NCBI GenBank assembly: GCA_002337605.1
Contig: DDGL01000003.1
Span: forward strand, 207,537-271,536
Reading direction: 5' to 3'
From: Flavobacteriaceae bacterium UBA1903
GTDB lineage: Bacteria > Bacteroidota > Bacteroidia > Flavobacteriales > Flavobacteriaceae
Length of the DNA: 64,000 nt
This document shows positions 16,856 through 25,766 of the stretch, piece after piece. How positions within the stretch are numbered: the stretch's first letter is position 1; each line of letters opens with the position of its first letter. Position numbers and translations under genes: made by a program. The notes below the pieces were generated by a model. The model was not told the origin of the DNA, did not search any database, and saw only the letters and a program-made list of their open reading frames with translations.

Positions 16856-18181
16856 TTGAACGAAACGCTTCTTTTCCTCCTTCTCGCTGCAGTTTGCTTG
16901 TTAATAGGTGCCTTTTTGGGCAATCTTTTTGCACGGTTAAAACTTAAATCTGAAACCGGAAAACTGGAGGAACGCCTTCAACAAGCCAGTTTTCAGCAAG
17001 AGAAACTGGAAGAACGTTTTGCCACGGCTTTGAATGAACGTGAAGCCATTAGAAAAGAAAAGGATTTTTTAAATGGGGAACTCGTTCGTCGTAATGCTGA
17101 ATTTGACAACCTGGATCAAAAAAACAGAGAACAAAAAGCCGAAGTTGAAAAACTGCAGGAAAAATTTACCAAGGAATTTGAAAACCTGGCGAATAAAATT
17201 CTGGATGAGAAATCAACCAAATTTAAGGAACAGAACAAAGAAAGTCTTGAGACGTTGCTAAATCCGCTGCAGGAAAAGATAAAAACATTCGAAAAACGAG
17301 TTGAAGAAACCAACAAAGAAAGTTTAGGGCGTCATAGCGAAATGCGGGAACAATTAAAAACACTTGCTCAACTCAACCACCAAATGAGCAAAGATGCCGA
17401 TAATCTTACCAAAGCATTAAAAGGCGACAGTAAAATACAGGGAAATTGGGGCGAGCTTATTTTAACCCGAATCCTTGAAAAGTCTGGTCTTGAAAGAGAC
17501 CGTGAATACACCTTACAAGACAGTCACAACAACCCAGAAGGCAAACGCCTGCAAACTGATGTCCTTATTCACCTTCCGGATGGAAAAAAAATGATCATTG
17601 ACAGCAAGGTTTCTTTGGTAGATTTTGAACGTTTTGTTTCGGAAGATGATGAGTTGGAAAAACAACGGTATTTAAAACAACACATTGCTTCTATAAAACG
17701 TCACGTACAGCAATTAAGCGATAAAAACTATCAGTATTTGGTGGATGAGAGTCCCGATACTGTATTTATGTTTATCCCTATTGAACCAGCTTTTGCTATT
17801 GCTTCAGCCAACGAGCCAGGACTGTATGAAAATGCATTTGACAAACAAGTGATTATTGTTACCCCTTCCACCCTATTGGCTGCGTTGCGCTTAGTGGATA
17901 ATTTATGGCAAAACGACCGCCAGAAACAAAATGCATTGGAAATTGCGACACAAGCCGGAGCTTTATACGATAGTTTTACTAACTTAACAGACGAATTGAT
18001 TAAAGTAGGCAAGCAAATTGGCACCGTGCAGAATAGCTATGAAGGGGCTATGAAAAAGTTGACGGGAAGAGGAAACCTTATTCGCCGTGTTGAAAAACTG
18101 AAAAAATTAGGCGCTAAGGCCAGCAAAACTATTGATACTAAACTTTTAAACAGAGCTCAAGATGATGAAGACCTTGATTAA
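16856..18181 (+). CDS. rmuC: DNA recombination protein RmuC
   Basis: 441 residues. One N-terminal membrane helix (about 4-24, LLFLLLAAVCLLIGAFLGN), a long coiled coil (about 30-165), then the RmuC nuclease-like core with KIQGNWGELIL, TDVLIHLPDGKKMIIDSKVSL and a FMFIPIEPAF strand. RmuC limits inversion or recombination at inverted repeats in E. coli. The start is a TTG at 16856, needed to keep the membrane helix. The end overlaps the next ORF by 20 bp. Confidence 0.93.
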   Translation: MNETLLFLLLAAVCLLIGAFLGNLFARLKLKSETGKLEERLQQASFQQEKLEERFATALNEREAIRKEKDFLNGELVRRNAEFDNLDQKNREQKAEVEKLQEKFTKEFENLANKILDEKSTKFKEQNKESLETLLNPLQEKIKTFEKRVEETNKESLGRHSEMREQLKTLAQLNHQMSKDADNLTKALKGDSKIQGNWGELILTRILEKSGLERDREYTLQDSHNNPEGKRLQTDVLIHLPDGKKMIIDSKVSLVDFERFVSEDDELEKQRYLKQHIASIKRHVQQLSDKNYQYLVDESPDTVFMFIPIEPAFAIASANEPGLYENAFDKQVIIVTPSTLLAALRLVDNLWQNDRQKQNALEIATQAGALYDSFTNLTDELIKVGKQIGTVQNSYEGAMKKLTGRGNLIRRVEKLKKLGAKASKTIDTKLLNRAQDDEDLD

Positions 18182-18389
18182 ATTAGACGTACTCGTCTAT
18201 ATCATTTTTAGTCTCGCTACCTTTTTAGGAGGTATCGTCCTTATTACCTCCAATTATGAAGCTTCACCCGCTTCAAAAAATGTAAATGAGGCAATGATGT
18301 ACTTGGGAGGCTTTGTATTGCTCATTGGAATTGTTTGCTGCATTGTTACATTCATCAAAATTAGAGATACAGATTTTAAAGATCACTAA
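18162..18389 (+). CDS. Small two-helix membrane protein
   Basis: 75 residues (or 74 if the second ATG, 18165, is used). Two membrane segments: VLVYIIFSLATFLGGIVLI and MMYLGGFVLLIGIVCCIV. No family recognised. It starts inside the last codons of rmuC, so it is probably translationally coupled to it. Confidence 0.7.
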   Translation: MMKTLIKLDVLVYIIFSLATFLGGIVLITSNYEASPASKNVNEAMMYLGGFVLLIGIVCCIVTFIKIRDTDFKDH

Positions 18390-18419
18390 TTAAAACCTTC
18401 CGTACTGTCGGAAATTCTT

Positions 18420-18785
18420 ATGAAAAAAATACTCTTTATCATCCTTGGAAGCCTGCTAGCTCTATATTTACTCTATTTTGCTTTTGTATACTACGTTCCT
18501 TACAGTGAGGGAACTCGTGCAGGTGAGCTTATAAAGGTTTCAAAAAAAGGAGTGCTTTTTAAAACCTGGGAAGGTGAGATAAGCCAGGGAATTAGTGGCG
18601 CACAAATTTTTCAGTTTTCGGTTTTAGACAAAGAAGAAGAGGTCATCGAAAAACTAAACGAGCTACAAGGCCGGTACGTAAAAGTAAGCTACGTAGAGCG
18701 CTACAGCACCTTTGTTTTCTGGGGTGACACCAAATACTTTATCAATGGTGTGGAAGCAGAACCCTCGCCTTTTTTCAACAAATAA
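18420..18785 (+). CDS. Membrane-anchored hypothetical protein
   Basis: 121 residues. An N-terminal membrane anchor (ILFIILGSLLALYLLYFAFV) is followed by an all-beta periplasmic domain (GELIKVSKKGVLFKTWEGE, YVKVSYVERYSTFVFWGDT). Related small proteins occur widely in Flavobacteriaceae without a known role. It is downstream of rmuC and probably in the same transcript. Confidence 0.75.
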   Translation: MKKILFIILGSLLALYLLYFAFVYYVPYSEGTRAGELIKVSKKGVLFKTWEGEISQGISGAQIFQFSVLDKEEEVIEKLNELQGRYVKVSYVERYSTFVFWGDTKYFINGVEAEPSPFFNK

Positions 18786-18787
18786 AA

Positions 18788-18807
18788 ACCCCACCGTTTG
18801 GTAGGGT
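18788..18807 (+). terminator. Possible terminator after the rmuC group
   Basis: A hairpin acccCacc-gttt-ggtAgggt with one C-A mismatch, followed by a T-rich run. Confidence 0.45.
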
Positions 18808-18833
18808 CTATTATTTTTTTAAATATAAAATCT

Positions 18834-19409
18834 TTATTTCTTAACAATCTTTTTAGTGGCTTGCAAACCTTCTTCGGATGTTAGAGATACAAAGTAAACT
18901 CCTGAATTTAAAACTGAAGTATCCAGAATTGTAAAATTACCTCCGCCGTTTCCAGAGATTATTTTTCTACCTGCAAAATCATAAATAGTATAAGATTCAA
19001 TTTTAAAAAGAGAAAAAACTTTCAATTCATTTTCGGTAGGATTAGGAAATACTTGTAAATTTTTAATGAATTTCTGATCAATTCCCAATGACGCTTCAAC
19101 GGAAATGGTTCCATTCATTGATCCTGGGTGTATGTTGCATTGGTAGTCGTTGGTACCAACCTCGGTAAATGTCACCGAAAATGTTTGTCCTATTCCAGTT
19201 ATCTCGCCACTATCAAAATCTTCCTGACTTCCAGCCAAGCTTGAAACAGTGTGGGTTATTCCATCCTGCCAAGTCCACTCAACAGTATCTCCTTGCGCAA
19301 TAGTAAGATCTAAGTCTGTTTGATTCAACATCCAATCTAACGGAAAAGTTGTTTGCCCTGTTGAAATCGTTGCAATCAATAAGGTTACCAGTAAAGTAAT
19401 TTTTTTCAT
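18834..19409 (-). CDS. Secreted cupredoxin with T9SS sorting domain
   Basis: 191 residues. A signal peptide (to about 19) is followed by a small plastocyanin-like domain (about 20-107). Type 1 copper ligands are visible: His53 in ITHTVSS, then Cys91, His94 and Met98 in CNIHPGSM. The C-terminal 70-odd residues form a type A T9SS sorting domain (NLQVFPNPTENELKVFSL ... GVYFVSLTSEEG...KKIVKK). It should be exported by the type IX system and remain at the cell surface or be released. A role in electron transfer or copper binding is inferred. Confidence 0.88.
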   Translation of the reverse strand: MKKITLLVTLLIATISTGQTTFPLDWMLNQTDLDLTIAQGDTVEWTWQDGITHTVSSLAGSQEDFDSGEITGIGQTFSVTFTEVGTNDYQCNIHPGSMNGTISVEASLGIDQKFIKNLQVFPNPTENELKVFSLFKIESYTIYDFAGRKIISGNGGGNFTILDTSVLNSGVYFVSLTSEEGLQATKKIVKK

Positions 19410-19471
19410 AATCTATATATTTTATTTTCAATAAGATACAATAAAATTAGCTAAATAGTATTTTAAATATA

Positions 19472-19506
19472 AAAAGCCCCAAAATGTAATACATCATGGG
19501 GCTTTT
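19472..19506 (-). terminator. Terminator after carB
   Basis: Perfect 9-bp stem aaaagcccc / ggggctttt with a 17-nt loop, just downstream of the carB stop. A T-rich tract follows on the minus strand. Confidence 0.75.
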
Positions 19507-19528
19507 AAAACTCTGAAAATTTGGCAAC

Positions 19529-22381
19529 TTACTTACTCAGGTACATTTTCCTTCTAGAATATAATTCATAGAATTCATCATCCTTTAAGCTATCAATAAA
19601 CAAGATGCTTTCACCAGTACTTTTCATTTCAGGTCCTAATTGTTTGTTCACATTTGGGAATTTATTAAAACTGAAAACAGGTTGCTTTATAGCGTATCCC
19701 TCCAATTGTGGGTTAAAATCGAAATCGGTAACCTTTTTCTCACCCAGCATTACTTTGGTTGCATAATTTACATACGGTTCTTTGTAAGCCTTTGCTATAA
19801 AAGGTACGGTACGTGAAGCACGCGGGTTCGCCTCAATAATATAAACTTTATCATCTTTAATGGCGAATTGTACGTTTATTAACCCCACAGTGTTCAGAGC
19901 CAATGCTATATTCTTCGTGTGATCTTTTATCTGCTGAAGTACAAGATCTCCCAAATTAAAGGGCGGTAAGGTAGCATTACTATCGCCCGAGTGTACCCCA
20001 CAAGGTTCAATATGCTCCATAATTCCGATGATATAGACATTTTCACCATCACAAATGGCATCTGCTTCAGCTTCAATAGCCCCATCTAAATAATGGTCTA
20101 ACAGTAATTTATTGTTCGGAATTTTACGTAACAAATCTACTACGTGTTCTTCCAGTTCGTTTTTATTGATAACAATTTTCATTCCCTGTCCTCCTAATAC
20201 ATAGGATGGTCTTATCAATAACGGAAAATCTAATTCGTCTGCAAGCTTTAGCGCTTCTTCGGTAGTTTCTGCAACACCAAATTCTGGGTAAGGAATGTTA
20301 TTTTCCTTCAAAATTCTACTGAAACTTCCACGGTCTTCGGCCAGATCCAGGGCTTCAAAGCTTGTTCCCATAATTTTTATACCGTAGCGCTCCAGCTTTT
20401 CAGCCAACTTAAGTGCTGTTTGCCCACCTAGTTGAACAATTACACCCTCAGGTTTTTCGTGACGGATAATATCGTAAATGTGCTCCCAGAAGACAGGTTC
20501 AAAATAAAGCTTATCTGCTACGTCAAAATCGGTTGAAACCGTTTCAGGATTACAGTTAATCATGATGGTTTCGTAGTCGCATTCCGCCGCAGCTAAAACT
20601 CCATGAACACAGCAGTAATCGAACTCAATTCCTTGTCCAATCCGGTTAGGGCCAGAGCCCAGTACGATAATTTTTTTTCTACCAGTGACTACGCTATCAT
20701 TTTCCACATAGCGTGTCCCATCTGCCATTTCTACTTCATTTTCGAACGTTGAATAGTAGTAAGGTGTTTGCGCCTGAAATTCTGCCGCACACGTATCTAC
20801 CAGTTTGTATACACGTTGAATATTTAATTCTTCACGTTTTTTATAGACCTGGCTCTCTAAACATTTCAGCATATGAGCGATCTGGCGATCCCCGTAGCCC
20901 TTTTGCTTTGCTTCCAGTAATAACTCTCTTGGAAGTGTTTCCAGTTTGTAGGTTGAAATTTCCTTTTCCAACAAATACAGTTCTTCGTATTGACGCAAGA
21001 ACCACATATCAATTTTGGTGATTTCGTGAATTCTGCTCAACGGGATCCCCATTTGTATGGCGTCGTAAATTACAAATACACGATCCCAGCTAGCATTTTC
21101 CAGTTTATCCAGGATTTGGTCGTAATTGGTATAACTTTTTCCGTCGGCACCTAAACCATTCCTCTTAATCTCTAACGATTGTGTGGCTTTATGCAAAGCT
21201 TCCTGGAACGAACGCCCAATCCCCATTACTTCCCCTACGGCTTTCATTTGTAGGCCAAGTGTTCTGTCGGAGCCTTCAAATTTATCGAAGTTCCAGCGTG
21301 GTATTTTTACAATTACGTAATCCAGTGTAGGTTCAAACAATGCTGAAGTTGATTTCGTAATCTGGTTGTCTAATTCATTCAAATGGTACCCAATTGCCAG
21401 TTTTGAGGCAATCTTAGCAATAGGATATCCAGTAGCTTTTGAAGCCAATGCTGAAGAACGGGATACCCGCGGGTTAATTTCAATGGCAATAATATCTTCT
21501 TTCTCGTCCGGGCTTACGGCAAATTGTACATTACACCCTCCTGCGAAATCTCCAATACTACGCATCATATGTATGGCCATATCTCGCATACGCTGGTAGG
21601 TGCGGTCACTTAATGTCATCGCTGGTGCTACCGTAATAGAGTCTCCCGTATGAATCCCCATAGGGTCCATATTTTCAATGGCGCATATAATTACTACATT
21701 ATCATTACTATCTCGAAGAAGTTCCAATTCATACTCTTTCCATCCCATCATCGCTTTGTCTATCATGACTTCATGTATAGGAGATATTTCGAGTCCTCTT
21801 TTGAGCAGTTCGTCAAAATCTTCAGGTTTGTACACAATGGATGCTCCCGCTCCTCCTAAAGTATAGGATGCTCTAATAACTAGTGGAAAACCAAACTCCT
21901 GAGCGATCTCCTTCCCTTCCAGGTAGGATGTTGCTGTTGCCTGTGGGGCCATTGGCACCCCTATTTTTTCCATGAGGTCACGGAATTTTTCACGATCTTC
22001 GGTAATATTGATAGCATCAATATCCACACCAATAAGTTTTACACCAAAATCTTCCCAGATTCCTTTTTCATCTGCCTCAATACAAAGATTCAGGGCTGTC
22101 TGCCCTCCCATTGTTGGCAATACAGCGTCGATCTGTGGATGTTCTTTTAATATTTTTAAAATAGATTTTGTCGTTAATGGCAACAGGTATACATGATCTG
22201 CCATAGACGGGTCTGTCATAATGGTGGCAGGATTACTGTTTATAAGGATGGTCTCTATACCGTCTTCTCGCAGGGAGCGTAAAGATTGGGAACCAGAGTA
22301 GTCAAACTCACAGGCCTGACCAATAACTATAGGCCCTGAGCCTATAATGAGGATAGATTTTAATGTAGCGTTTTTCGGCAT
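19529..22381 (-). CDS. carB: Carbamoyl-phosphate synthase large chain
   Basis: 950 residues with two ATP-grasp halves. The N-terminus (IIGSGPIVIGQACEFDYSGS) and the internal repeat (VLGSGPNRIGQGIEFDYCC) show the duplicated structure. NPRVSRSSALASKATGYPIA and NPRASRTVPFIAKA are the metal and ATP-binding blocks. It makes carbamoyl phosphate for pyrimidines and arginine. The protein ends shortly after the second synthase half and lacks most of the C-terminal allosteric (MGS-like) domain of the 1073-residue E. coli enzyme; a short CarB is usual in Bacteroidota. No carA lies next to it. Confidence 0.96.
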   Translation of the reverse strand: MPKNATLKSILIIGSGPIVIGQACEFDYSGSQSLRSLREDGIETILINSNPATIMTDPSMADHVYLLPLTTKSILKILKEHPQIDAVLPTMGGQTALNLCIEADEKGIWEDFGVKLIGVDIDAINITEDREKFRDLMEKIGVPMAPQATATSYLEGKEIAQEFGFPLVIRASYTLGGAGASIVYKPEDFDELLKRGLEISPIHEVMIDKAMMGWKEYELELLRDSNDNVVIICAIENMDPMGIHTGDSITVAPAMTLSDRTYQRMRDMAIHMMRSIGDFAGGCNVQFAVSPDEKEDIIAIEINPRVSRSSALASKATGYPIAKIASKLAIGYHLNELDNQITKSTSALFEPTLDYVIVKIPRWNFDKFEGSDRTLGLQMKAVGEVMGIGRSFQEALHKATQSLEIKRNGLGADGKSYTNYDQILDKLENASWDRVFVIYDAIQMGIPLSRIHEITKIDMWFLRQYEELYLLEKEISTYKLETLPRELLLEAKQKGYGDRQIAHMLKCLESQVYKKREELNIQRVYKLVDTCAAEFQAQTPYYYSTFENEVEMADGTRYVENDSVVTGRKKIIVLGSGPNRIGQGIEFDYCCVHGVLAAAECDYETIMINCNPETVSTDFDVADKLYFEPVFWEHIYDIIRHEKPEGVIVQLGGQTALKLAEKLERYGIKIMGTSFEALDLAEDRGSFSRILKENNIPYPEFGVAETTEEALKLADELDFPLLIRPSYVLGGQGMKIVINKNELEEHVVDLLRKIPNNKLLLDHYLDGAIEAEADAICDGENVYIIGIMEHIEPCGVHSGDSNATLPPFNLGDLVLQQIKDHTKNIALALNTVGLINVQFAIKDDKVYIIEANPRASRTVPFIAKAYKEPYVNYATKVMLGEKKVTDFDFNPQLEGYAIKQPVFSFNKFPNVNKQLGPEMKSTGESILFIDSLKDDEFYELYSRRKMYLSK

Positions 22382-22438
22382 TTTTCAAGAACTTTTAAAT
22401 GGCGTGTAAAATTACGATTCGTTAGGGTATAAAAAAAA

Positions 22439-22460
22439 GGTGTTGTTTACAAACAACACC
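22439..22460 (-). terminator. Terminator after rpmH
   Basis: Perfect 9-bp stem ggtgttgtt-taca-aacaacacc with A/T runs on both sides. On the minus strand it is followed by eight T, 25 nt after the rpmH stop. Confidence 0.8.
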
Positions 22461-22484
22461 TTTTTTATGTATGACTTATCAACA

Positions 22485-22646
22485 TTATTTTTTGTGACGT
22501 GGCTCAGAAGAAACAGATATTTTCTTTCTACCCTTTGCTCTACGGGCAGCTAAAACCTTGCGTCCGTTTACAGATGCCATACGCTCTCTAAAACCGTGCT
22601 TATTTCTTCTTTTTCTTTTTGATGGCTGAAATGTTCTCTTGCTCAT
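22485..22646 (-). CDS. rpmH: Ribosomal protein bL34
   Basis: 53 residues, too short for many ORF filters. It begins MSKRTFQPSKRKRRNKHGFR and carries the conserved RERMASVNGRKVLAARRAKG block. This is the complete L34 signature, with a basic C-terminal tail ending HKK. It has its own promoter with both boxes and its own terminator, so it is monocistronic. Confidence 0.97.
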   Translation of the reverse strand: MSKRTFQPSKRKRRNKHGFRERMASVNGRKVLAARRAKGRKKISVSSEPRHKK

Positions 22647-22751
22647 TGTAATAAGGGTTAATTCTTCTGAAAAATTATTTTTTTTGCCCTACTTTATGTT
22701 TGGCTTACCTACTCTAGCAAATTAACAGCTGCTCTTTTGCGTAGGCGGGTG

Positions 22752-22782
22752 CAAATATACAATCTTTTTTATCTAAGACAAA
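22752..22782 (-). promoter_or_regulatory. Promoter of rpmH (both boxes)
   Basis: On the minus strand: TTTG at 22782-22779, 19 nt, then TATATTTG at 22759-22752. This is the best Bacteroidota-type housekeeping promoter in the window. The leader is about 100 nt. Confidence 0.75.
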
Positions 22783-22882
22783 TGTTAAACATAAAATAAT
22801 TAAAAAGAATTTAGAATTAAAAAAAACTAGTTTCTCACTTCTTTCCAGACACTAAATTTAGTGACTTCTTCTTATAAATATG

Positions 22883-22890
22883 TACCTTTG
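22883..22890 (+). promoter_or_regulatory. Probable -7 element of the TPR gene
   Basis: TACCTTTG, a perfect TAnnTTTG match, 24 bp before the ATG at 22914. The -33 box is not clear. Confidence 0.5.
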
Positions 22891-22913
22891 TACCCTTCAA
22901 AAATAAGCACTAT

Positions 22914-23489
22914 ATGTTCAATAAAAATATAAAATTAATTTTAGGCCTGGCAGTTGTAGGACTGTCTGTCTGGCAATTTGTAGAAGGAAATATAGGAAAC
23001 GGAATTATGTACATCCTTTTATCCACTATATTCTTCTTTCTATATTTTAAAAATGAAATCATTCTTTTAGCATTCCTTAGATTGCGAAAACAAGATTTTG
23101 AAGGGGCAAAAAAATGGCTAGATAAGATTAAAAACCCTCAAGCCTCATTGGTTAGAAAACAACAAGGGTATTACAATTACCTGAACGGTCTTATGGTTTC
23201 GCAAACCAATATGAATGAAGCCGAAAAATACTTCAAAAAATCTATAGAGCTGGGACTTAATATGGATGCAGACTTAGCCATGGCAAAATTAAACCTTGCC
23301 GGAATTGCCATGACCAAAAACAGGAAACGCGAAGCCGAAATTCTGCTAGCTGAAGCCAAAAAACTAGACAAGCATAATATGATGGATGAGCAGATTAAAA
23401 TGATGAAACAGCAAATGAAGCGTGCCAACATGCCAAAACAACAATTTGGACAGCAAAGTGCACGTGCCGGAAGAAGAAGCCGAAGATAA
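22914..23489 (+). CDS. TPR-like membrane protein
   Basis: 191 residues. Two N-terminal hydrophobic segments (ILGLAVVGLSVWQFVEG and IMYILLSTIFFFLYF) are followed by a TPR-like region (about 70-140; NYLNGLMVSQTNMNEAEKYF, LAMAKLNLAGIAMTKNRK) and a basic, Gln-rich tail ending RAGRRSRR. The TPR part probably binds a partner on the cytosolic side. No specific function can be assigned. Confidence 0.8.
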   Translation: MFNKNIKLILGLAVVGLSVWQFVEGNIGNGIMYILLSTIFFFLYFKNEIILLAFLRLRKQDFEGAKKWLDKIKNPQASLVRKQQGYYNYLNGLMVSQTNMNEAEKYFKKSIELGLNMDADLAMAKLNLAGIAMTKNRKREAEILLAEAKKLDKHNMMDEQIKMMKQQMKRANMPKQQFGQQSARAGRRSRR

Positions 23490-23593
23490 TCCTGGCATCA
23501 AGTTTCTGTAGGAAATTTCCATCGTCAAACGTGTAGTTTATCGATTTTTTTGTACCTTAGTCTAAAAGTAAGTGTTTAACTAGCAACCTTTTA

Positions 23594-23601
23594 TACCTTT
23601 G
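23594..23601 (+). promoter_or_regulatory. Probable -7 element of the thioredoxin-like gene
   Basis: TACCTTTG, 26 bp before the ATG at 23627. No TTG at standard distance. Confidence 0.5.
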
Positions 23602-23626
23602 TACCACTAATGAGTAAATAACGTTT

Positions 23627-24337
23627 ATGCGTGTAAAACTACTTCTACTAACATTCTTAATTTCCTTTGCTGCGATCTCACAAGAAGAGGTTGAAGCGAA
23701 GCCTATGTTCTCGCAGGAAATAACCAAGAACATTAAAAAGTATGTAAAAGAATCGCAACTGGCTTATCACGACAAAGACTATGTGCGAGCAGATTTCCTG
23801 TATGACTCATTGGTACAAAACGTAATCTTAAAATCCTACCTCGATAACTTCAAAGTAAAAAAACGCTCGGGTAAAGAGATTAACATGAGCGAATTTAAAA
23901 AACCAATGATTTTATTGAGTACTGCTTCCTGGTGTACTCCTAGCTCCGGAACAATTCCTGCTCTTAATGAAATTGCACACACTTTCGGAGACAATATAGA
24001 TTTTGTCGTGTTATATTGGGACACAAAAGAAAATGCAAAGAAAGCCTCAAAAGATTTTAAAAAGAATATTCAGGTTGTATATGTGGATGAACTTGATAAC
24101 AAAGGTGCAGCTGTTGTCAAGGATATGAAGCATAGCCTAGGACTTCCCACCTGCTTCCTGCTTGATGAGAATAAAAAAATTATCGACATAAGAAGAACAG
24201 TTATTCACCCATATCATACAGATTATGAAATTTCTTATGAAGAGAACTACGACGCGTTTTATGCTGGGGTTCAACTCCTAAAACCAAGCGTAACCATCCA
24301 AACTAGTCTTGAAGTTATTGGAACTGATAAGAATTAA
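23627..24337 (+). CDS. Thioredoxin-like (TlpA/Trx fold) exported protein with single active-site Cys
   Basis: 236 residues with a signal peptide (VKLLLLTFLISFAAISQ). The thioredoxin fold lies at about 88-190: LLSTASWCTPSSGTIPALNE at the active site, IDFVVLYWD, and the cis-Pro region LGLPTCFLLDENKKI. The usual WCxPC motif is WCTPS, so Cys103 remains and the resolving Cys is Ser106. That favours mixed-disulfide trapping or non-redox binding over disulfide reduction. An N-terminal helical region (30-85) precedes the fold. Confidence 0.85.
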   Translation: MRVKLLLLTFLISFAAISQEEVEAKPMFSQEITKNIKKYVKESQLAYHDKDYVRADFLYDSLVQNVILKSYLDNFKVKKRSGKEINMSEFKKPMILLSTASWCTPSSGTIPALNEIAHTFGDNIDFVVLYWDTKENAKKASKDFKKNIQVVYVDELDNKGAAVVKDMKHSLGLPTCFLLDENKKIIDIRRTVIHPYHTDYEISYEENYDAFYAGVQLLKPSVTIQTSLEVIGTDKN

Positions 24338-24357
24338 GACCGCTACATCCTATTTTT

Positions 24358-24729
24358 TTATTTACCGAAAAACAATTTAACGGCTGCTATTACTAATACC
24401 ACAGCAAATATTTTTTTAAGGACGGCTTGATCTATCTTTACAGCGAATTTTGAACCTACCCATCCACCAATTACAAAACAGACCGCAATTACTATAGCGT
24501 ATTTCCAGTTTACCGGGTGCCCTCCTGTATGATAGGTATATGCCGCTACAAAAGTAACCGGCACTGCTAATACAGCCAGACTCAATCCTTGAGCTTCATG
24601 TTGATCATAGTTCAAAAACATCATCATCAACGGTATCATGACAACACCTCCACCAACACCCATAAATCCACTGAAAATACCAGCTAAAAGTCCAATAACA
24701 AGTAAGGATAATATAATGGTAAGATTCAT
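24358..24729 (-). CDS. Half-size TauE/SafE-family permease
   Basis: 123 residues from ATG 24729 (a longer frame to 24807 only adds polar sequence that overlaps the neighbour). Four membrane helices, beginning ILSLLVIGLLAGIFSGFMGV with the GGGVVMIPLMM motif of the TauE/SafE family, which exports sulfite, sulfoacetate or related anions. Full proteins have about 8 helices in two repeats, so this one probably works as a dimer. The substrate is unknown. Confidence 0.85.
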   Translation of the reverse strand: MNLTIILSLLVIGLLAGIFSGFMGVGGGVVMIPLMMMFLNYDQHEAQGLSLAVLAVPVTFVAAYTYHTGGHPVNWKYAIVIAVCFVIGGWVGSKFAVKIDQAVLKKIFAVVLVIAAVKLFFGK

Positions 24730-24763
24730 CGGTGAATTTCTGGTTTTCGGTTGTTCTATTTCT

Positions 24764-25708
24764 TTACAGCCCTGTTGTATTGTAATACCCTTTTTCTGGA
24801 ATTTCAATAAAATACTCTTTTCCTGAAGCGTTCTTCAAATATGTATCTCGTAACCAAGGGTTGTGCAATTTCAGTATTTTATAGTTAATATCAAACTTTT
24901 TCGCAAAAACAGCGAAATCTGTTACCGCAGTATCTACTTTTACCTTGTAGGTAGGCACACGTTTGTACAGGTCTTGTTGTCTAAAGTTAAACCCATACTT
25001 TTTTGGGTTGCTCATTATTTCTTTAAAAGCCAGAATACGAAATACATAACGACTGGTTTCGGAGTTTAAAAGGATATCGTAATAATTGTTATCAAGTTCC
25101 TGGCGCTCTATCTGTCTGTTTACCCCTGCATTACCAGCATTGTAAGCTGCTGCGGCAAGTGTCCAGCTGCCAAATCGGTCTTTAGATTTTTTCAGATACT
25201 CTGCAGCTACTTTCGTTGCCATTTCTAAATGATACCGCTCGTCTACATAATCGTTTACCTCTAGCCCGTATTCGCGTCCTGTTCCTTTTAAAAACTGCCA
25301 GAATCCTGCTGCTCCTGCTGGAGAACGCACATTATCCAGGCCACTTTCGGCTACTGCCAAATATTTAAAATCGTCGGGCAGACCATATTTTTCCAGTAAT
25401 GGCTCTATGATTGGAAAGTATTTATTTGCTCTTTTAAACATGAGCAAACCGTTAGATTGCCAATAGGTATTTACTAGCAATTCACGATCCATTCGCTCTC
25501 GAATATCTGGATCATTTAGTGGCACTGGTTCCCCTGCAAAATCCATTTTATCGGGTAATGGTAATGCATATACATTATAATCGTTTACCAGTCTTTTCTG
25601 AAGGGTTTCGTCTGTAGTTTCAGGTTCTTGAACAGCATTTACACATAAACCGCTTACAAATACAACCAGAGCTAATAAGCCTATTTTTGAAAGAATACTC
25701 ATCATCAT
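24764..25708 (-). CDS. Lytic transglycosylase (SLT domain, MltD-like)
   Basis: 314 residues. A signal-type N-terminus (LLALVVFVSGLCVNA) is followed by an SLT domain (about 100-230): FKYLAVAESGLDN with the catalytic Glu121, SPAGAAGFWQFLKGTGREYG and AAAAYNAGNAGVNR. It cleaves peptidoglycan glycan strands to give anhydromuropeptides. The remaining C-terminal part ends in a LysM-like KILKLHNPWLRDTYL segment. A TTG-N20-TATCTTTA promoter is seen upstream. Confidence 0.9.
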   Translation of the reverse strand: MMMSILSKIGLLALVVFVSGLCVNAVQEPETTDETLQKRLVNDYNVYALPLPDKMDFAGEPVPLNDPDIRERMDRELLVNTYWQSNGLLMFKRANKYFPIIEPLLEKYGLPDDFKYLAVAESGLDNVRSPAGAAGFWQFLKGTGREYGLEVNDYVDERYHLEMATKVAAEYLKKSKDRFGSWTLAAAAYNAGNAGVNRQIERQELDNNYYDILLNSETSRYVFRILAFKEIMSNPKKYGFNFRQQDLYKRVPTYKVKVDTAVTDFAVFAKKFDINYKILKLHNPWLRDTYLKNASGKEYFIEIPEKGYYNTTGL

Positions 25709-25720
25709 ATAATTTTGGAC

Positions 25721-25751
25721 TAAAGATAAAGAATCTCTTGTGCTACTTCAA
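25721..25751 (-). promoter_or_regulatory. Promoter of the lytic transglycosylase gene
   Basis: On the minus strand: TTG at 25751-25749, 20 nt, TATCTTTA at 25728-25721. Close to the Bacteroidota consensus; the leader is very short (about 6-10 nt). Confidence 0.55.
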
Positions 25752-25766
25752 GAATTTAACAGGCTT

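Noticed and set aside
24730..24807. Longer N-terminus of the TauE/SafE protein
   Set aside because: The added residues are polar, precede the first membrane helix and overlap the neighbouring lytic transglycosylase gene.
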